NCBI GenBank assembly: GCA_964450355.1
Contig: CAYVDH010000040.1
Span: 1-21,440, forward strand
DNA from: CAYVDH01 sp964450355
Lineage (GTDB): Bacteria > Bacteroidota > Bacteroidia > NS11-12g > UBA955
DNA length: 21,440 nucleotides
Direction: 5' to 3'
A model generated the notes under the pieces. The model was not told the origin of the DNA. It ran no database searches and saw only the letters and a list, made by a program, of their open reading frames with translations. A program made the translations under genes and the position numbers. Below, piece after piece: positions 13,985 through 21,440 of this stretch. Every line of letters begins with the position of its first letter. The first letter of the stretch is position 1.

Positions 13985-14473
13985 ATGAACTCTTTTCTAA
14001 AAATTGTATTTGCATTTGTTTTTATTCTTTCATCACAAATCGTATTTGCCCAATTCGATTGCATAGAAAGCTCCAGAATTCAACCCACTTTTCAATGCAA
14101 TGATGCCGCTTACATTCCTGTATGTGGCTGTAACAATGTAACCTATAGAAATCAATGTGAGGCTTATAACAATTACGGAGTTAATTTTTGGAAAAGTGGA
14201 GTCTGTTCAGGCATTGATTTGGATTTTTATCCTAATCCGGTTTCCAATGCTTCATTTTTAACAATTAATTTATCTCATACAGAGTTTGTATACGCTAATG
14301 CTGATGTAAAAATAGTGGATATGTATGGCAAAGTTTGGGTTCAAAGAATCATCAATAATTTCAATAAAACTCAATTTCAACAAGATGTGACTACTTTACC
14401 CACAGGCATATATGTCTTACTGGTTCAAAGCAGTTTAAACACTGTCATTTCAGAAAAGTTTTCAAAATATTAA
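13985..14473 (+). CDS. Secreted Kazal-type protease-inhibitor domain protein with T9SS sorting tail
   Basis: Protein of 162 residues in three parts. Residues 1-22 are a signal peptide (MNSFLKIVFAFVFILSS, cut after VFA). Residues about 24-75 are a Kazal domain with six cysteines (C26, C38, C47, C49, C58, C74) and the signature PVCGCNNVTYRNQCEAYNNY, in the bacterial variant that has the C-G-C pair. Residues about 78-162 are a type A T9SS C-terminal sorting domain (DFYPNPVSN, VKIVDMYGKV, LPTGIYVLLV). Kazal domains bind serine-protease active sites; that this one inhibits a protease is inferred. The T9SS tail predicts export across the outer membrane and release or surface attachment. The MBL hydrolase gene follows after 3 bases and is probably co-transcribed. 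Confidence 0.9.
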   Translation: MNSFLKIVFAFVFILSSQIVFAQFDCIESSRIQPTFQCNDAAYIPVCGCNNVTYRNQCEAYNNYGVNFWKSGVCSGIDLDFYPNPVSNASFLTINLSHTEFVYANADVKIVDMYGKVWVQRIINNFNKTQFQQDVTTLPTGIYVLLVQSSLNTVISEKFSKY

Positions 14474-14476
14474 AAC

Positions 14477-15322
14477 ATGCATATTTACAGTATAGATACA
14501 GGTTATTTTAAATTAGATGGAGGTGCCATGTTTGGTGTCGTTCCCAAAACCATTTGGAACAGGTTGAACCCTTCTGACAGCAACAATCTTTGTAGTTGGG
14601 CAATGAGGTGTCTTTTGATTGAAGATGGAGACAAATTAATTTTAATTGACAATGGTATTGGGAATAAACAATCAGACAAATTTTTCGGTTATTACGATTT
14701 ACATGGAGAGGGAGAACTCAAAAAATCATTGAGCGAAGTTGGTTTTCATCCTGATGACATAACCGATGTCATTCTTACACATCTACACTTTGATCATTGT
14801 GGTGGATCCATTGAATGGAACTCAGACAGAACCAAATACCAAACTACATTTAAAAACGCTACTTATTGGAGTCAAAGTAAGCATTGGAACCATGCATTAA
14901 ACAGCAATCCAAGAGAAAAGGCAAGTTTTTTAACAGAAAATATCATCCCCATTCAAGAGAGTGGTCAATTGAAATTTATAGATGAAAATCCACTCATTAT
15001 TCCACAATTGGATTACATCATAGTAAGTGGTCATACAGAAAGCATGGTATTGCCCAAAATTAAATTAAAAAATCAAAACTTTATTTTTTGTGCGGATTTA
15101 ATTCCATCTGCAGCACATTTGCCTGTCAATTACATCATGGCATACGATATTGAACCACTAAAAAGCATGCAAGAAAAAGCTAAATTTTTAGAAAAAGCAT
15201 TTGAAAGTCAATCGGTTTTAATTTTTGAACACGACCCATTCATTGAGTGCTGTACATTGACTAAAAATGATAGGAATCAATTGGTATTAAATGAGAAATT
15301 TGAAATCAAACAACTTGTTTAA
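14477..15322 (+). CDS. MBL-fold metallo-hydrolase
   Basis: Metallo-beta-lactamase-fold enzyme of 281 residues with no signal peptide, so cytosolic. The metal site reads H102-L-H104-F-D106-H107 (LTHLHFDHCGG). Further ligands are H186 (SGHTESM), a conserved Asp in FCADLIPS (about 207) and a late His in IFEHDP (about 251). The N-terminal part (CLLIEDGDKLILIDNGIG) is the usual first sandwich half. The domain arrangement resembles small-substrate hydrolases of the AHL-lactonase-like group, but the substrate cannot be read from sequence. It lies 3 bases after the Kazal gene and has no promoter of its own, although a cytosolic enzyme and an exported inhibitor have no obvious joint role. Confidence 0.9.
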   Translation: MHIYSIDTGYFKLDGGAMFGVVPKTIWNRLNPSDSNNLCSWAMRCLLIEDGDKLILIDNGIGNKQSDKFFGYYDLHGEGELKKSLSEVGFHPDDITDVILTHLHFDHCGGSIEWNSDRTKYQTTFKNATYWSQSKHWNHALNSNPREKASFLTENIIPIQESGQLKFIDENPLIIPQLDYIIVSGHTESMVLPKIKLKNQNFIFCADLIPSAAHLPVNYIMAYDIEPLKSMQEKAKFLEKAFESQSVLIFEHDPFIECCTLTKNDRNQLVLNEKFEIKQLV

Positions 15323-15364
15323 AAATTAATTTAAACGAACCCTTAAATAATGTTTTAAAAAAAC

Positions 15365-15372
15365 TATTTTTG
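15365..15372 (+). promoter_or_regulatory. -7 element of the E2 gene
   Basis: TATTTTTG followed by CAAC, a full TAnnTTTG match 16 bases before the ATG at 15389. The sequence context is nearly identical to the box before the TPR gene. No clear TTG at -33. Confidence 0.6.
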
Positions 15373-15388
15373 CAACTCTATATAAATT

Positions 15389-16738
15389 ATGGCTGAATTT
15401 GAAATTACAATGCCTAAAATGGGCGAAAGTATAGCTGAAGCTACATTGACTAAATGGTTGAAAAACGAAGGTGACACCATTCAATTAGACGAAGCTTTGG
15501 TTGAAATTGCTACAGACAAAGTAGATTCAGAAGTTCCTTCTACACATGCAGGAACTTTGATAAAAAAATTATGGAACGAGGGTGATGTGATAGCTGTTGG
15601 TGCTCCAATTGCCATCATTGGTTCTTCAGCCACTTCAAGCAATGCAAAACCAAATCCTGTGCCTGAAACAAAATCAGAGGCAAGCGTTTCAAATGCAGTT
15701 AAAACTATAGAAAATCAAATTAATCATGCGGCAGTTCAAGTGAGTCCAGCACTCAGCAATTCAGATTCTGCCAGATTTTATTCACCTTTGGTATTGAACA
15801 TTGCTAAAACTGAACAAATTTCAATGGCTGAATTAGAAACCATTGCTGGTTCAGGAAAAGATGGCAGGGTGACAAAATCAGACATCATGCACTACATCGA
15901 AAATGGCAAAACAGGTTCGGTAATTCCTCAAACTAGCGTCACCGCATCTAGCAATGGAAGTACAGCAAAAGCAACAACCAATAGCACTGAAACACCTAAG
16001 AAAGCTTCAGCTCCAGTACCAAGCATGCCAGGTGATGAAATCATAGAAATGGACAGAATGAGAAAATTGATTTCAGACCACATGGTGATGAGCAAATCAG
16101 TGAGTCCTCATGTTACATCTTTTGTTGAAGTAGATGTAACTAACTTAGTGATGTGGAGAGATAAAATTAAATCTAGTTTTGAGAAAAAAGAAGGAGAAAA
16201 AATCACCTTCACTCCTATTTTCATTGAAGCTGTTGTAAAAGCCATAAAAGATTTCCCTATGATCAATGTATCTGTGGACGGCAACAACATCATTAAAAGG
16301 AAAAACATCAACATAGGTATGGCAGCAGCGTTGCCAAGTGGTAATTTAATCGTTCCTGTCATAAAAAATGCTGATTCTAAAAACTTATTAGGATTGGTAA
16401 GAGAAGTAAATGATTTAGCTAAACGTTCAAGAGAAAACAAATTACAACCTGATGAAATTCAAGGTGGAACTTATACAATAACTAATGTTGGAACATTTGG
16501 CAATGTGATGGGAACACCAATCATCAATCAGCCTCAAGTTGCCATATTAGCAGTTGGAGCAATCAGAAAAAAACCTGCAGTAATGGAAACCGAATACGGT
16601 GATGTTATAGCAATTAGGCACATGATGTTTTTAAGCCATAGCTACGACCACAGAGTAGTAGATGGCGCCTTAGGTGGAATGTTTGTTCGCAGAGTTGCTG
16701 ATTATCTTGAGCAATGGGATGTGAACAGAGAGGTTTAA
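15389..16738 (+). CDS. 2-oxo acid dehydrogenase E2 (dihydrolipoamide acyltransferase)
   Basis: Core acyltransferase of a 2-oxo acid dehydrogenase complex, 449 residues. There is one lipoyl domain at about 1-78 with the lipoylated Lys at 44 (ATDKVDSEV), a flexible Ala/Ser/Thr/Pro linker, a peripheral subunit-binding domain at about 130-170 (FYSPLVLNIAKTEQI, GKDGRVTKSDI), a second linker, and the catalytic domain from about 215 with H421 and D425 in DHRVVDG. The DKVDSEVPS form of the lipoyl motif is more like branched-chain or 2-oxoglutarate-type E2 than the DKATMELE form usual in Bacteroidota pyruvate E2, so branched-chain acyltransferase is my preferred reading, with moderate certainty. No E1 or E3 gene is adjacent. 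Its stop shares TTAA with the convergent porin gene. Confidence 0.9.
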   Translation: MAEFEITMPKMGESIAEATLTKWLKNEGDTIQLDEALVEIATDKVDSEVPSTHAGTLIKKLWNEGDVIAVGAPIAIIGSSATSSNAKPNPVPETKSEASVSNAVKTIENQINHAAVQVSPALSNSDSARFYSPLVLNIAKTEQISMAELETIAGSGKDGRVTKSDIMHYIENGKTGSVIPQTSVTASSNGSTAKATTNSTETPKKASAPVPSMPGDEIIEMDRMRKLISDHMVMSKSVSPHVTSFVEVDVTNLVMWRDKIKSSFEKKEGEKITFTPIFIEAVVKAIKDFPMINVSVDGNNIIKRKNINIGMAAALPSGNLIVPVIKNADSKNLLGLVREVNDLAKRSRENKLQPDEIQGGTYTITNVGTFGNVMGTPIINQPQVAILAVGAIRKKPAVMETEYGDVIAIRHMMFLSHSYDHRVVDGALGGMFVRRVADYLEQWDVNREV

Positions 16739-17841
16739 AACCAAACTGTTACATTTGAAATAGCCCAAAACATTAAATTCGATGGTTTTTTATTAAAATC
16801 TTGATACAATTTATTTTCTGAATAAAAGTTTCTTAACTCGAATCTAAAAAGAGATTTTTCATTGATGAATTTATTGAAACATAAACTTAAACTATAAGTT
16901 TCAAAAGTTTTCACATTATTTAATGGTTTAATAAAAACCATTTTATTGTCATTAAAATACTCAATTCTAGAAGAAATTGACGTACTTTTATTGATTTTGT
17001 ATCTGCATGTAAAATTAACTTGCCCCCAAAATTTATTGAATTGTTTTTTAGTTGTATCTAATGTTTTTTGATTTCCTATATATGCACAAGAGGTAATTGA
17101 AAATTTTCCTTCAGGATTATATATCCAGTAAATATCTGAAAAATACCTCATCCTATTAAACGAATCAATATCACTTTTTTCATTTCCAATATAAGTATTC
17201 CAATTGATTAAATTTTTTTTATTAGGTCTGTACTCTACTTGAGTTCCAATAGATTTATTTTTGTTTAAATCATTAATTTGTTGCCATCCATTTAATAAGT
17301 ATAAAAAACAAGTAAATTTTTTATACTCAGGAAAAGATAATTTTAGACCAGATAAGTAATATGGCACATATTCAGGAGCAAAACTTCTTGTATATACTAA
17401 ATGATCTTTACTAATTGCACTCTCGTTGGTGTATGGTGAACCTAGAACACCACCATCTAACCAAATATTTTTTTTCTTAAATAATTTAAATCCAAAACTA
17501 GCTTCTACCAAATTTTTCAGCGAAGCATTTTCATTTGCATAATTTGAATTGATATAAGTTCCAAAACCAGGCACTATTCTAGATCTAAAATTGTCGGATT
17601 TATATTGTAAATCAATATAAGCTAAATTTATATTTAACTCATTATCTCTATTCATTGACACAAAATATGGAATATCTTTAGTTGAATTGGAGCTTATTTT
17701 TCCATAATAGGCATCAATGTATGCCGAAATTGACAATTTATCTATTTTTACACCGCTGGCAGTATCTATCATGCCTGTGTTTGTAACTTGAGAATATAAT
17801 TTTATTTGAAAAAATAAAAACCAAATTAATGTTCTTTTCAT
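16735..17841 (-). CDS. Outer-membrane beta-barrel porin, BBP2-like
   Basis: Protein of 368 residues with a signal peptide (MKRTLIWFLFFQIKLYSQ, cut after YSQ). The mature protein is strand-rich and ends in VTVWF, the aromatic C-terminus typical of outer-membrane barrels. The N-terminal barrel part (ISAYIDAYYGK, NLAYIDLQYKSDNFRSRIVPGFGTY, IWLDGGVLGSPYTNES, YLSGLKLSF) matches the putative beta-barrel porin-2 (BBP2) family pattern. The transported solute is unknown. It is divergent from the efflux locus and its -7 box ends 8 bases before the ATG, so the leader is very short. It overlaps the E2 stop by 4 bases. Confidence 0.8.
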   Translation of the reverse strand: MKRTLIWFLFFQIKLYSQVTNTGMIDTASGVKIDKLSISAYIDAYYGKISSNSTKDIPYFVSMNRDNELNINLAYIDLQYKSDNFRSRIVPGFGTYINSNYANENASLKNLVEASFGFKLFKKKNIWLDGGVLGSPYTNESAISKDHLVYTRSFAPEYVPYYLSGLKLSFPEYKKFTCFLYLLNGWQQINDLNKNKSIGTQVEYRPNKKNLINWNTYIGNEKSDIDSFNRMRYFSDIYWIYNPEGKFSITSCAYIGNQKTLDTTKKQFNKFWGQVNFTCRYKINKSTSISSRIEYFNDNKMVFIKPLNNVKTFETYSLSLCFNKFINEKSLFRFELRNFYSENKLYQDFNKKPSNLMFWAISNVTVWF

Positions 17842-17849
17842 TGAATCGA

Positions 17850-17857
17850 CAAATTTA
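17850..17857 (-). promoter_or_regulatory. -7 element of the porin gene
   Basis: Minus-strand TAAATTTG (complement of 17850-17857) is a full TAnnTTTG match only 8 bases before the ATG at 17841. No TTG at -33 is seen. Confidence 0.5.
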
Positions 17858-17870
17858 CATAAATTTAATG

Positions 17871-17899
17871 TTGTAATTTAAAAATATATCATATTTTTG
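17871..17899 (+). promoter_or_regulatory. Promoter of the efflux locus
   Basis: TTG (17871-17873), 18 bases, then TATTTTTG (17892-17899), a full consensus match 12 bases before the ATG at 17912. I see no equally good promoter before the TolC-like gene, so this one probably drives the whole run. Confidence 0.7.
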
Positions 17900-17911
17900 C
17901 ACCCGTTTTTA

Positions 17912-18250
17912 ATGGTAAAATTTTTCTTTTCAATTGCTCTATTATTATTATCAACTTTTGGAATAGTTGATTCTGTTAAAAACGATGCACAAAAAATTGG
18001 TGTTAAAAAAAATGAAATTTCTTTAAATAAACCACGTTTTGAAGCAATTCCTATTTCAGAAAACAATGAAATTTCTGAGTTAAATCATTTACTCAACAAT
18101 AAAAATTCCAATAAAATTAATAGTGGAGATTTCAAATCCTATATATTTAATTCTATTAATGAGACATTAACTGTCCAATACACTTTAATTAAATCCCATT
18201 CTATTCCTAGACATATTGAAATCAATTTTTTATGTCGATTTAACATATAG
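17912..18250 (+). CDS. Small exported protein preceding the efflux operon, unrecognised
   Basis: Protein of 112 residues. The start is ATG 17912; an in-frame TTG at 17897 belongs to the promoter. Residues 1-20 (MVKFFFSIALLLLSTFGIVD) form a signal peptide or membrane anchor without a clean cleavage motif. The mature part is polar, rich in Asn, Lys, Glu and Ser, and has one Cys and few His, so it is not an obvious metal-binding protein. A short C-terminal strand region (ETLTVQYTLIKSHSIPRHIEINFLCRF) is the most structured-looking part. It sits 107 bases before the TolC-like gene and shares its promoter. The family is not recognised; a periplasmic accessory role in efflux is inferred from position only. 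Confidence 0.65.
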   Translation: MVKFFFSIALLLLSTFGIVDSVKNDAQKIGVKKNEISLNKPRFEAIPISENNEISELNHLLNNKNSNKINSGDFKSYIFNSINETLTVQYTLIKSHSIPRHIEINFLCRFNI

Positions 18251-18357
18251 AATTTCTTTTTATTTCAATTAATTTCAATCTAATTTTTATTCCAACTTAT
18301 TAAGTTAGTAATTCTTATTTAAAAAAAATTACATCCCAATTTTATTAAAAATAATTA

Positions 18358-19608
18358 ATGATTAAAAACAATTTTTTATGTGCAATTTTATTATGCACAA
18401 CACAATTATTTGCTCAAATTAATGACAGTACAAAACTAGCATTAAACTTTGCTGATGCTAAAAGTTTGTTACTAAAACAAAACCTTGATTTGCTTGCATC
18501 TTATTATGAAATTTCAAACGCTAAAGCACAAGAAATTCAAGCTAAATTATGGAATAATCCAAATTTTGTTTGGAATCAAGACATGTATAGCCTTGAATTA
18601 AATCAATATTTTAACTTCAAAAATCAAAAGTTAATTCAAATTGAGCAAATGGTTCCTATTAGTGGGAGAAGGAAAAAGGAAATAAAACTTGCTCAAGCAG
18701 GAATAGAAATTACAGAAGCTGAATATTCAAATTGTGTAAGAGAACTTATCTATTCATTCTCTCTCTTGTTTAATGAATTGCATTCTAAAACGGAAATGAA
18801 CATAATGTACGATCAAATCAACATCATTTATAATCAAGCAATTGAAGCAGCAGAAAATCAATTTGAAGCAGGTTTAATATCAGGAAATGAAGTGATACGA
18901 CTAAAGTCAGAAAAATTAACACTTATAAACAACATTACAGAAAACAATCTTGAAATACAAGAGCTACAAAATCAATTAAGAGTTTTATTGTATTTAAAAC
19001 CTTATGTTAACATTATACCAATTCAATCTGAAATCAATGATAATAGCAGTTTAAGTTATGAAAATATAAAAGAGGATGTTATTCTCAATAGACCAGACTA
19101 CCAAATGAGACTTGCTGCTCTCGAATATGAAAAAAGAAATTTAGAATTAAAAAAAGCCAATATCCTACAAGATGTAAAACTAGGATACCAACCTCATGAC
19201 AAGGGAAGTAACTATGTAAGACCTTATCAAGGACTAGTTGTTGAAATTTATATTCCATTATTTAACAGAAATCAGGGAGAAATTGAAATTTCTAAAAACA
19301 AAATCAAACAAGAGGAATTAAATGTCATGAAAAAAGAAAATGAAATTCTAAATCAAGTATTCACTGCATTTGAAAATTACAAACTCATTTCAAACTCTTT
19401 AAAGCAATATGACAGCACATTTTTATTGCAAATAGAAGGCATGAAAAACAATGCCAATGAGAATTACAACAATAAACAAATTTCTATTCTTGAATACATT
19501 GACATCCAAAGAATTTATCTTCAAACTAAAACAGATTACATCATGTTGCAAAATAAATATCTAAATACAAAATCACAATTATTATATATCACAGGTAAAA
19601 ACAACTAA
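18358..19608 (+). CDS. TolC-family outer-membrane efflux protein, CusC/CzcC-like
   Basis: Outer-membrane channel component of a tripartite pump, 416 residues. Residues 1 to about 19 are a signal peptide (MIKNNFLCAILLCTTQLFAQ). The mature protein shows the two-fold repeat of long amphipathic helices typical of the family: LNFADAKSLLLKQNLDLLASYYEI and IEQMVPISGRRKKEIKLAQAG in the first half, ILNRPDYQMRLAALEYEK and VEIYIPLFNRNQGEIE in the second. The single QMVPISGRRK and short length are typical of heavy-metal-type TolC proteins in Bacteroidota. No lipobox is present. The stop is followed directly by the adaptor ATG, showing tight coupling. Confidence 0.9.
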   Translation: MIKNNFLCAILLCTTQLFAQINDSTKLALNFADAKSLLLKQNLDLLASYYEISNAKAQEIQAKLWNNPNFVWNQDMYSLELNQYFNFKNQKLIQIEQMVPISGRRKKEIKLAQAGIEITEAEYSNCVRELIYSFSLLFNELHSKTEMNIMYDQINIIYNQAIEAAENQFEAGLISGNEVIRLKSEKLTLINNITENNLEIQELQNQLRVLLYLKPYVNIIPIQSEINDNSSLSYENIKEDVILNRPDYQMRLAALEYEKRNLELKKANILQDVKLGYQPHDKGSNYVRPYQGLVVEIYIPLFNRNQGEIEISKNKIKQEELNVMKKENEILNQVFTAFENYKLISNSLKQYDSTFLLQIEGMKNNANENYNNKQISILEYIDIQRIYLQTKTDYIMLQNKYLNTKSQLLYITGKNN

Positions 19609-20724
19609 ATGAAAAATTATATCCTATTATTAACGCCCCTATTGTTTTTGGTAAATTCATGTAAAGAGAAACCTAAAACAACAATTGATGAAGCAGTCAA
19701 TTTAAACAAAAATAAAATAAAAGTAGAGACCGAATCTTTAAAATATATAGAAACACAAGTCATAAATAAAAACCAATACGAGGAATCGCTTACAGTAGTT
19801 GGTGAAGTAAGTTTTGATGAAGACCATGTAGTAAGAATTTATCCTATAGTGAGTGGAAGTATTGAAAAAATCTATTTCTCTTTAGGAGATTACATTAAAA
19901 AAGGACAATTAATAGCCACTATTCTATCTACAGACATTACTGAATATCAAAGAGACTTTAATATTTCTAAATCAAATTTAGATATTGCTTTAAAAAACTT
20001 CGATAGAATGCAAAAATTATATAAAACAAATTTTGCTTCAGAAAAAGACTTGCAAATTGCTGAAAATGAATATAAAAACGCTAAATCTGAATACACCAGT
20101 AAAAAACAAATTCTAGAACTTTATGGTGGCTCTTCTGAAAAAACAGACGCTATTTTTAATATTTATTCCCCTATCAGCGGTTATCTTGTAGAAAGATCTG
20201 TAAATGAAGGAACACAAATTAGAACTGACAATAATACAAACATATTTACTATCAGTGATTTAAAATCAGTTTGGATTTGGGCTAATGTTTATGAAAGCGA
20301 TATTGCCAAAATTCAACTTAATGACCAAGTTGTTGCTACTACAATTTCATATCCAGACATTGAGTTTAATGGTAAAATTCAAAAAATCAACAATGTACTA
20401 GAGCCAGAATCAAGAGTAATTAAAATAAGAACTGAAATTCCGAATGAAAAGGAACTATTAAAACCTGAGATGTTTGCTACTGTCAAAATCAAATCTCAAA
20501 ACAAAATAAATACATTAGCAATTCCTACATCAGCTATTTTCATTGAAAATAATCAAAGCTATGTAATCAAATGTGTTTCAGAAAATGAATTTGAAAAAAT
20601 CAAAATCACTACTGGTAAAATTCTTTCTGATTTTACAGAAATTATTGAAGGCGTATCAGAGAATGATAAAATTGTAACTAAAGGTGCACTTTTAATTGCA
20701 AATGAAATAAACAATAGAAATTAA
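19609..20724 (+). CDS. Periplasmic adaptor (membrane-fusion) lipoprotein, CusB/CzcB-like
   Basis: Adaptor that joins the RND pump to the TolC channel, 371 residues. The signal peptide ends in a lipobox LVNSC with the lipidated Cys at 18, predicting an inner-membrane-anchored periplasmic protein. The barrel-sandwich halves (VRIYPIVSGSIEKIYFSLGDYIKKGQLIATI and FNIYSPISGYLVERSVNEGTQI) flank a helical hairpin (about 105-165), followed by a beta-barrel (SVWIWANVYESDIAKI) and a membrane-proximal domain (LAIPTSAIFIENNQSYVI). The Met-rich N-terminal metal site of E. coli CusB is absent. The ATG directly follows the TolC stop, and one base separates its stop from the RND gene. Confidence 0.92.
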   Translation: MKNYILLLTPLLFLVNSCKEKPKTTIDEAVNLNKNKIKVETESLKYIETQVINKNQYEESLTVVGEVSFDEDHVVRIYPIVSGSIEKIYFSLGDYIKKGQLIATILSTDITEYQRDFNISKSNLDIALKNFDRMQKLYKTNFASEKDLQIAENEYKNAKSEYTSKKQILELYGGSSEKTDAIFNIYSPISGYLVERSVNEGTQIRTDNNTNIFTISDLKSVWIWANVYESDIAKIQLNDQVVATTISYPDIEFNGKIQKINNVLEPESRVIKIRTEIPNEKELLKPEMFATVKIKSQNKINTLAIPTSAIFIENNQSYVIKCVSENEFEKIKITTGKILSDFTEIIEGVSENDKIVTKGALLIANEINNRN

Positions 20725-20725
20725 T

Positions 20726-21440
20726 ATGAATAAATTATTAAATACTATCATTTCATTCTCACTTAAAAACAAATTTACAGTCATTGTTACTACTGGTTTC
20801 ATTGTCATATTAGGAATATTAAGTTTTTTGCAAACCCCAATTGAAGCTTTTCCTGATGTAATTAATACCAGGGTGGTTATTATTACACAATGGTCTGGAA
20901 GAAGTGCAGAAGAAGTAGAAAAATTTATCACTATTCCGATAGAGACTGAAATGAATGTTGTACCTAAAAAAAGCAGTTTAAGATCAGTTTCATTGTTCGG
21001 GTTATCAGTAGTTACTTTATTGTTTGAAGATGGTGTTGATGACTTCACAAGCAGACAAATGGTTGCTAATCAATTACGAAGTGTTAACTTGCCTGAAAAC
21101 ATTGAAGCAGAAATTCAACCTCCAAGTGGTCCTACAGGTGAAATATACAGATATACCCTTCAGAGCAAAACAAAAACAATTAGGGAATTAAAAGAAATTC
21201 AAGACTGGGTAATTGATAAACGAATAAAAGCAGTAGCTGGAGTTGCCGATGTGATTAGCTTTGGTGGAGAAGTAAAAACTTATGAAGTAACACTTGACCC
21301 TAATAAATTAAATGAGTATAATTTAGTAGTTAATGATGTATATACTGCAATCAAAGAAAACAATGCCAATGTAGGTGGAGATGTCTTAGAAAAAGGAAAT
21401 CAAGCATTTGTAGTGAGAGGCATTGGTAATGTAAAATCTA
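20726..21440 (+). CDS. RND efflux transporter, CusA/CzcA (HME) family, N-terminal part
   Basis: Proton-driven inner-membrane pump; only the first 238 residues are in the window and the gene runs off the right edge. The start ATG 20726 gives MNKLLNTIISFSLKNKF, then the first transmembrane helix (VIVTTGFIVILGILSFL, about 19-35), the conserved TPIEAFPDV, and the porter-domain opening (ITQWSGRSAEEVEKFITIPIETEMNVVP, IQPPSGPTGEIYRYTL, IKAVAGVADVISFGG). These motifs are those of the heavy-metal efflux RND group, distinct from drug-type AcrB. The metal (Cu/Ag versus Zn/Co/Cd) cannot be told, because the central Met triad and the TM4 charged residues lie beyond the window. Confidence 0.93.
   Translation, partial: MNKLLNTIISFSLKNKFTVIVTTGFIVILGILSFLQTPIEAFPDVINTRVVIITQWSGRSAEEVEKFITIPIETEMNVVPKKSSLRSVSLFGLSVVTLLFEDGVDDFTSRQMVANQLRSVNLPENIEAEIQPPSGPTGEIYRYTLQSKTKTIRELKEIQDWVIDKRIKAVAGVADVISFGGEVKTYEVTLDPNKLNEYNLVVNDVYTAIKENNANVGGDVLEKGNQAFVVRGIGNVKS

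Noticed and set aside
13780..14064. Minus-strand frame across the barrel-like and Kazal gene junction
   Set aside because: It overlaps two plus-strand genes with signal peptides and a promoter, and its translation has no recognisable motif.
20692..21048. Minus-strand frame of 118 codons
   Set aside because: It is the shadow of the RND pump gene, whose plus-strand frame matches the CusA/CzcA family throughout.

Overview
The window is ordinary-looking chromosomal DNA from a member of the Bacteroidota. The signs are strong AT richness, short leaders without Shine-Dalgarno sites, a recurrent Bacteroidota-type promoter (TTG, 17-20 bases, then TAnnTTTG), a type IX secretion (T9SS) C-terminal sorting tail, a BBP2-type porin, and neighbourhoods common in this phylum (recF with a DUF721 gene; a TPR protein overlapping ribH; a MerR gene overlapping an M23 peptidase, divergent from alaS). 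I cannot name the family safely. No rRNA, tRNA, insertion sequence, phage gene or CRISPR array is visible.

Layout. 1-613: the 3' end of an unrecognised gene and a strong hairpin terminator. 613-1054: an AT-rich gene-free stretch with a 29-base tandem repeat. 1055-4351: serS (+) converging on a minus-strand operon recF - DUF721/DciA-like - DUF422 carotenoid hydratase-like membrane protein. 4409-6656: pyruvate-dehydrogenase-type E1 alpha (+), then a membrane-anchored TPR protein overlapping ribH (+). 6705-9213, minus strand: NADP isocitrate dehydrogenase of the eukaryotic type, a 49-residue basic protein and a membrane-anchored coiled-coil protein. 9270-10576, minus strand: MerR-family regulator and M23 peptidase in one operon, divergent from alaS (10660-13284, +). 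13313-15322 (+): a secreted barrel-like protein, a secreted Kazal-domain protein with a T9SS tail, and an MBL-fold hydrolase. 15389-16738 (+): a 2-oxo acid dehydrogenase E2. 16735-17841 (-): a BBP2 porin, divergent from 17912-21440 (+), which holds a small exported protein followed by a TolC / adaptor / RND heavy-metal-type efflux operon. The RND pump gene is cut by the window end.

Functionally this is mostly housekeeping: tRNA charging, recombination repair, 2-oxo acid oxidation, riboflavin synthesis, the TCA cycle and cell-wall hydrolysis. The accessory part is the secreted trio at 13.3-15.3 kb and the efflux locus at the right end. I found no clear new multi-gene system. The items most worth a second look are the Kazal/T9SS protein, the back-to-back -7 elements between the M23 peptidase and alaS, the 29-base tandem repeat before serS, the small exported protein leading the efflux operon, and two convergent gene pairs whose stop codons share one TTAA.
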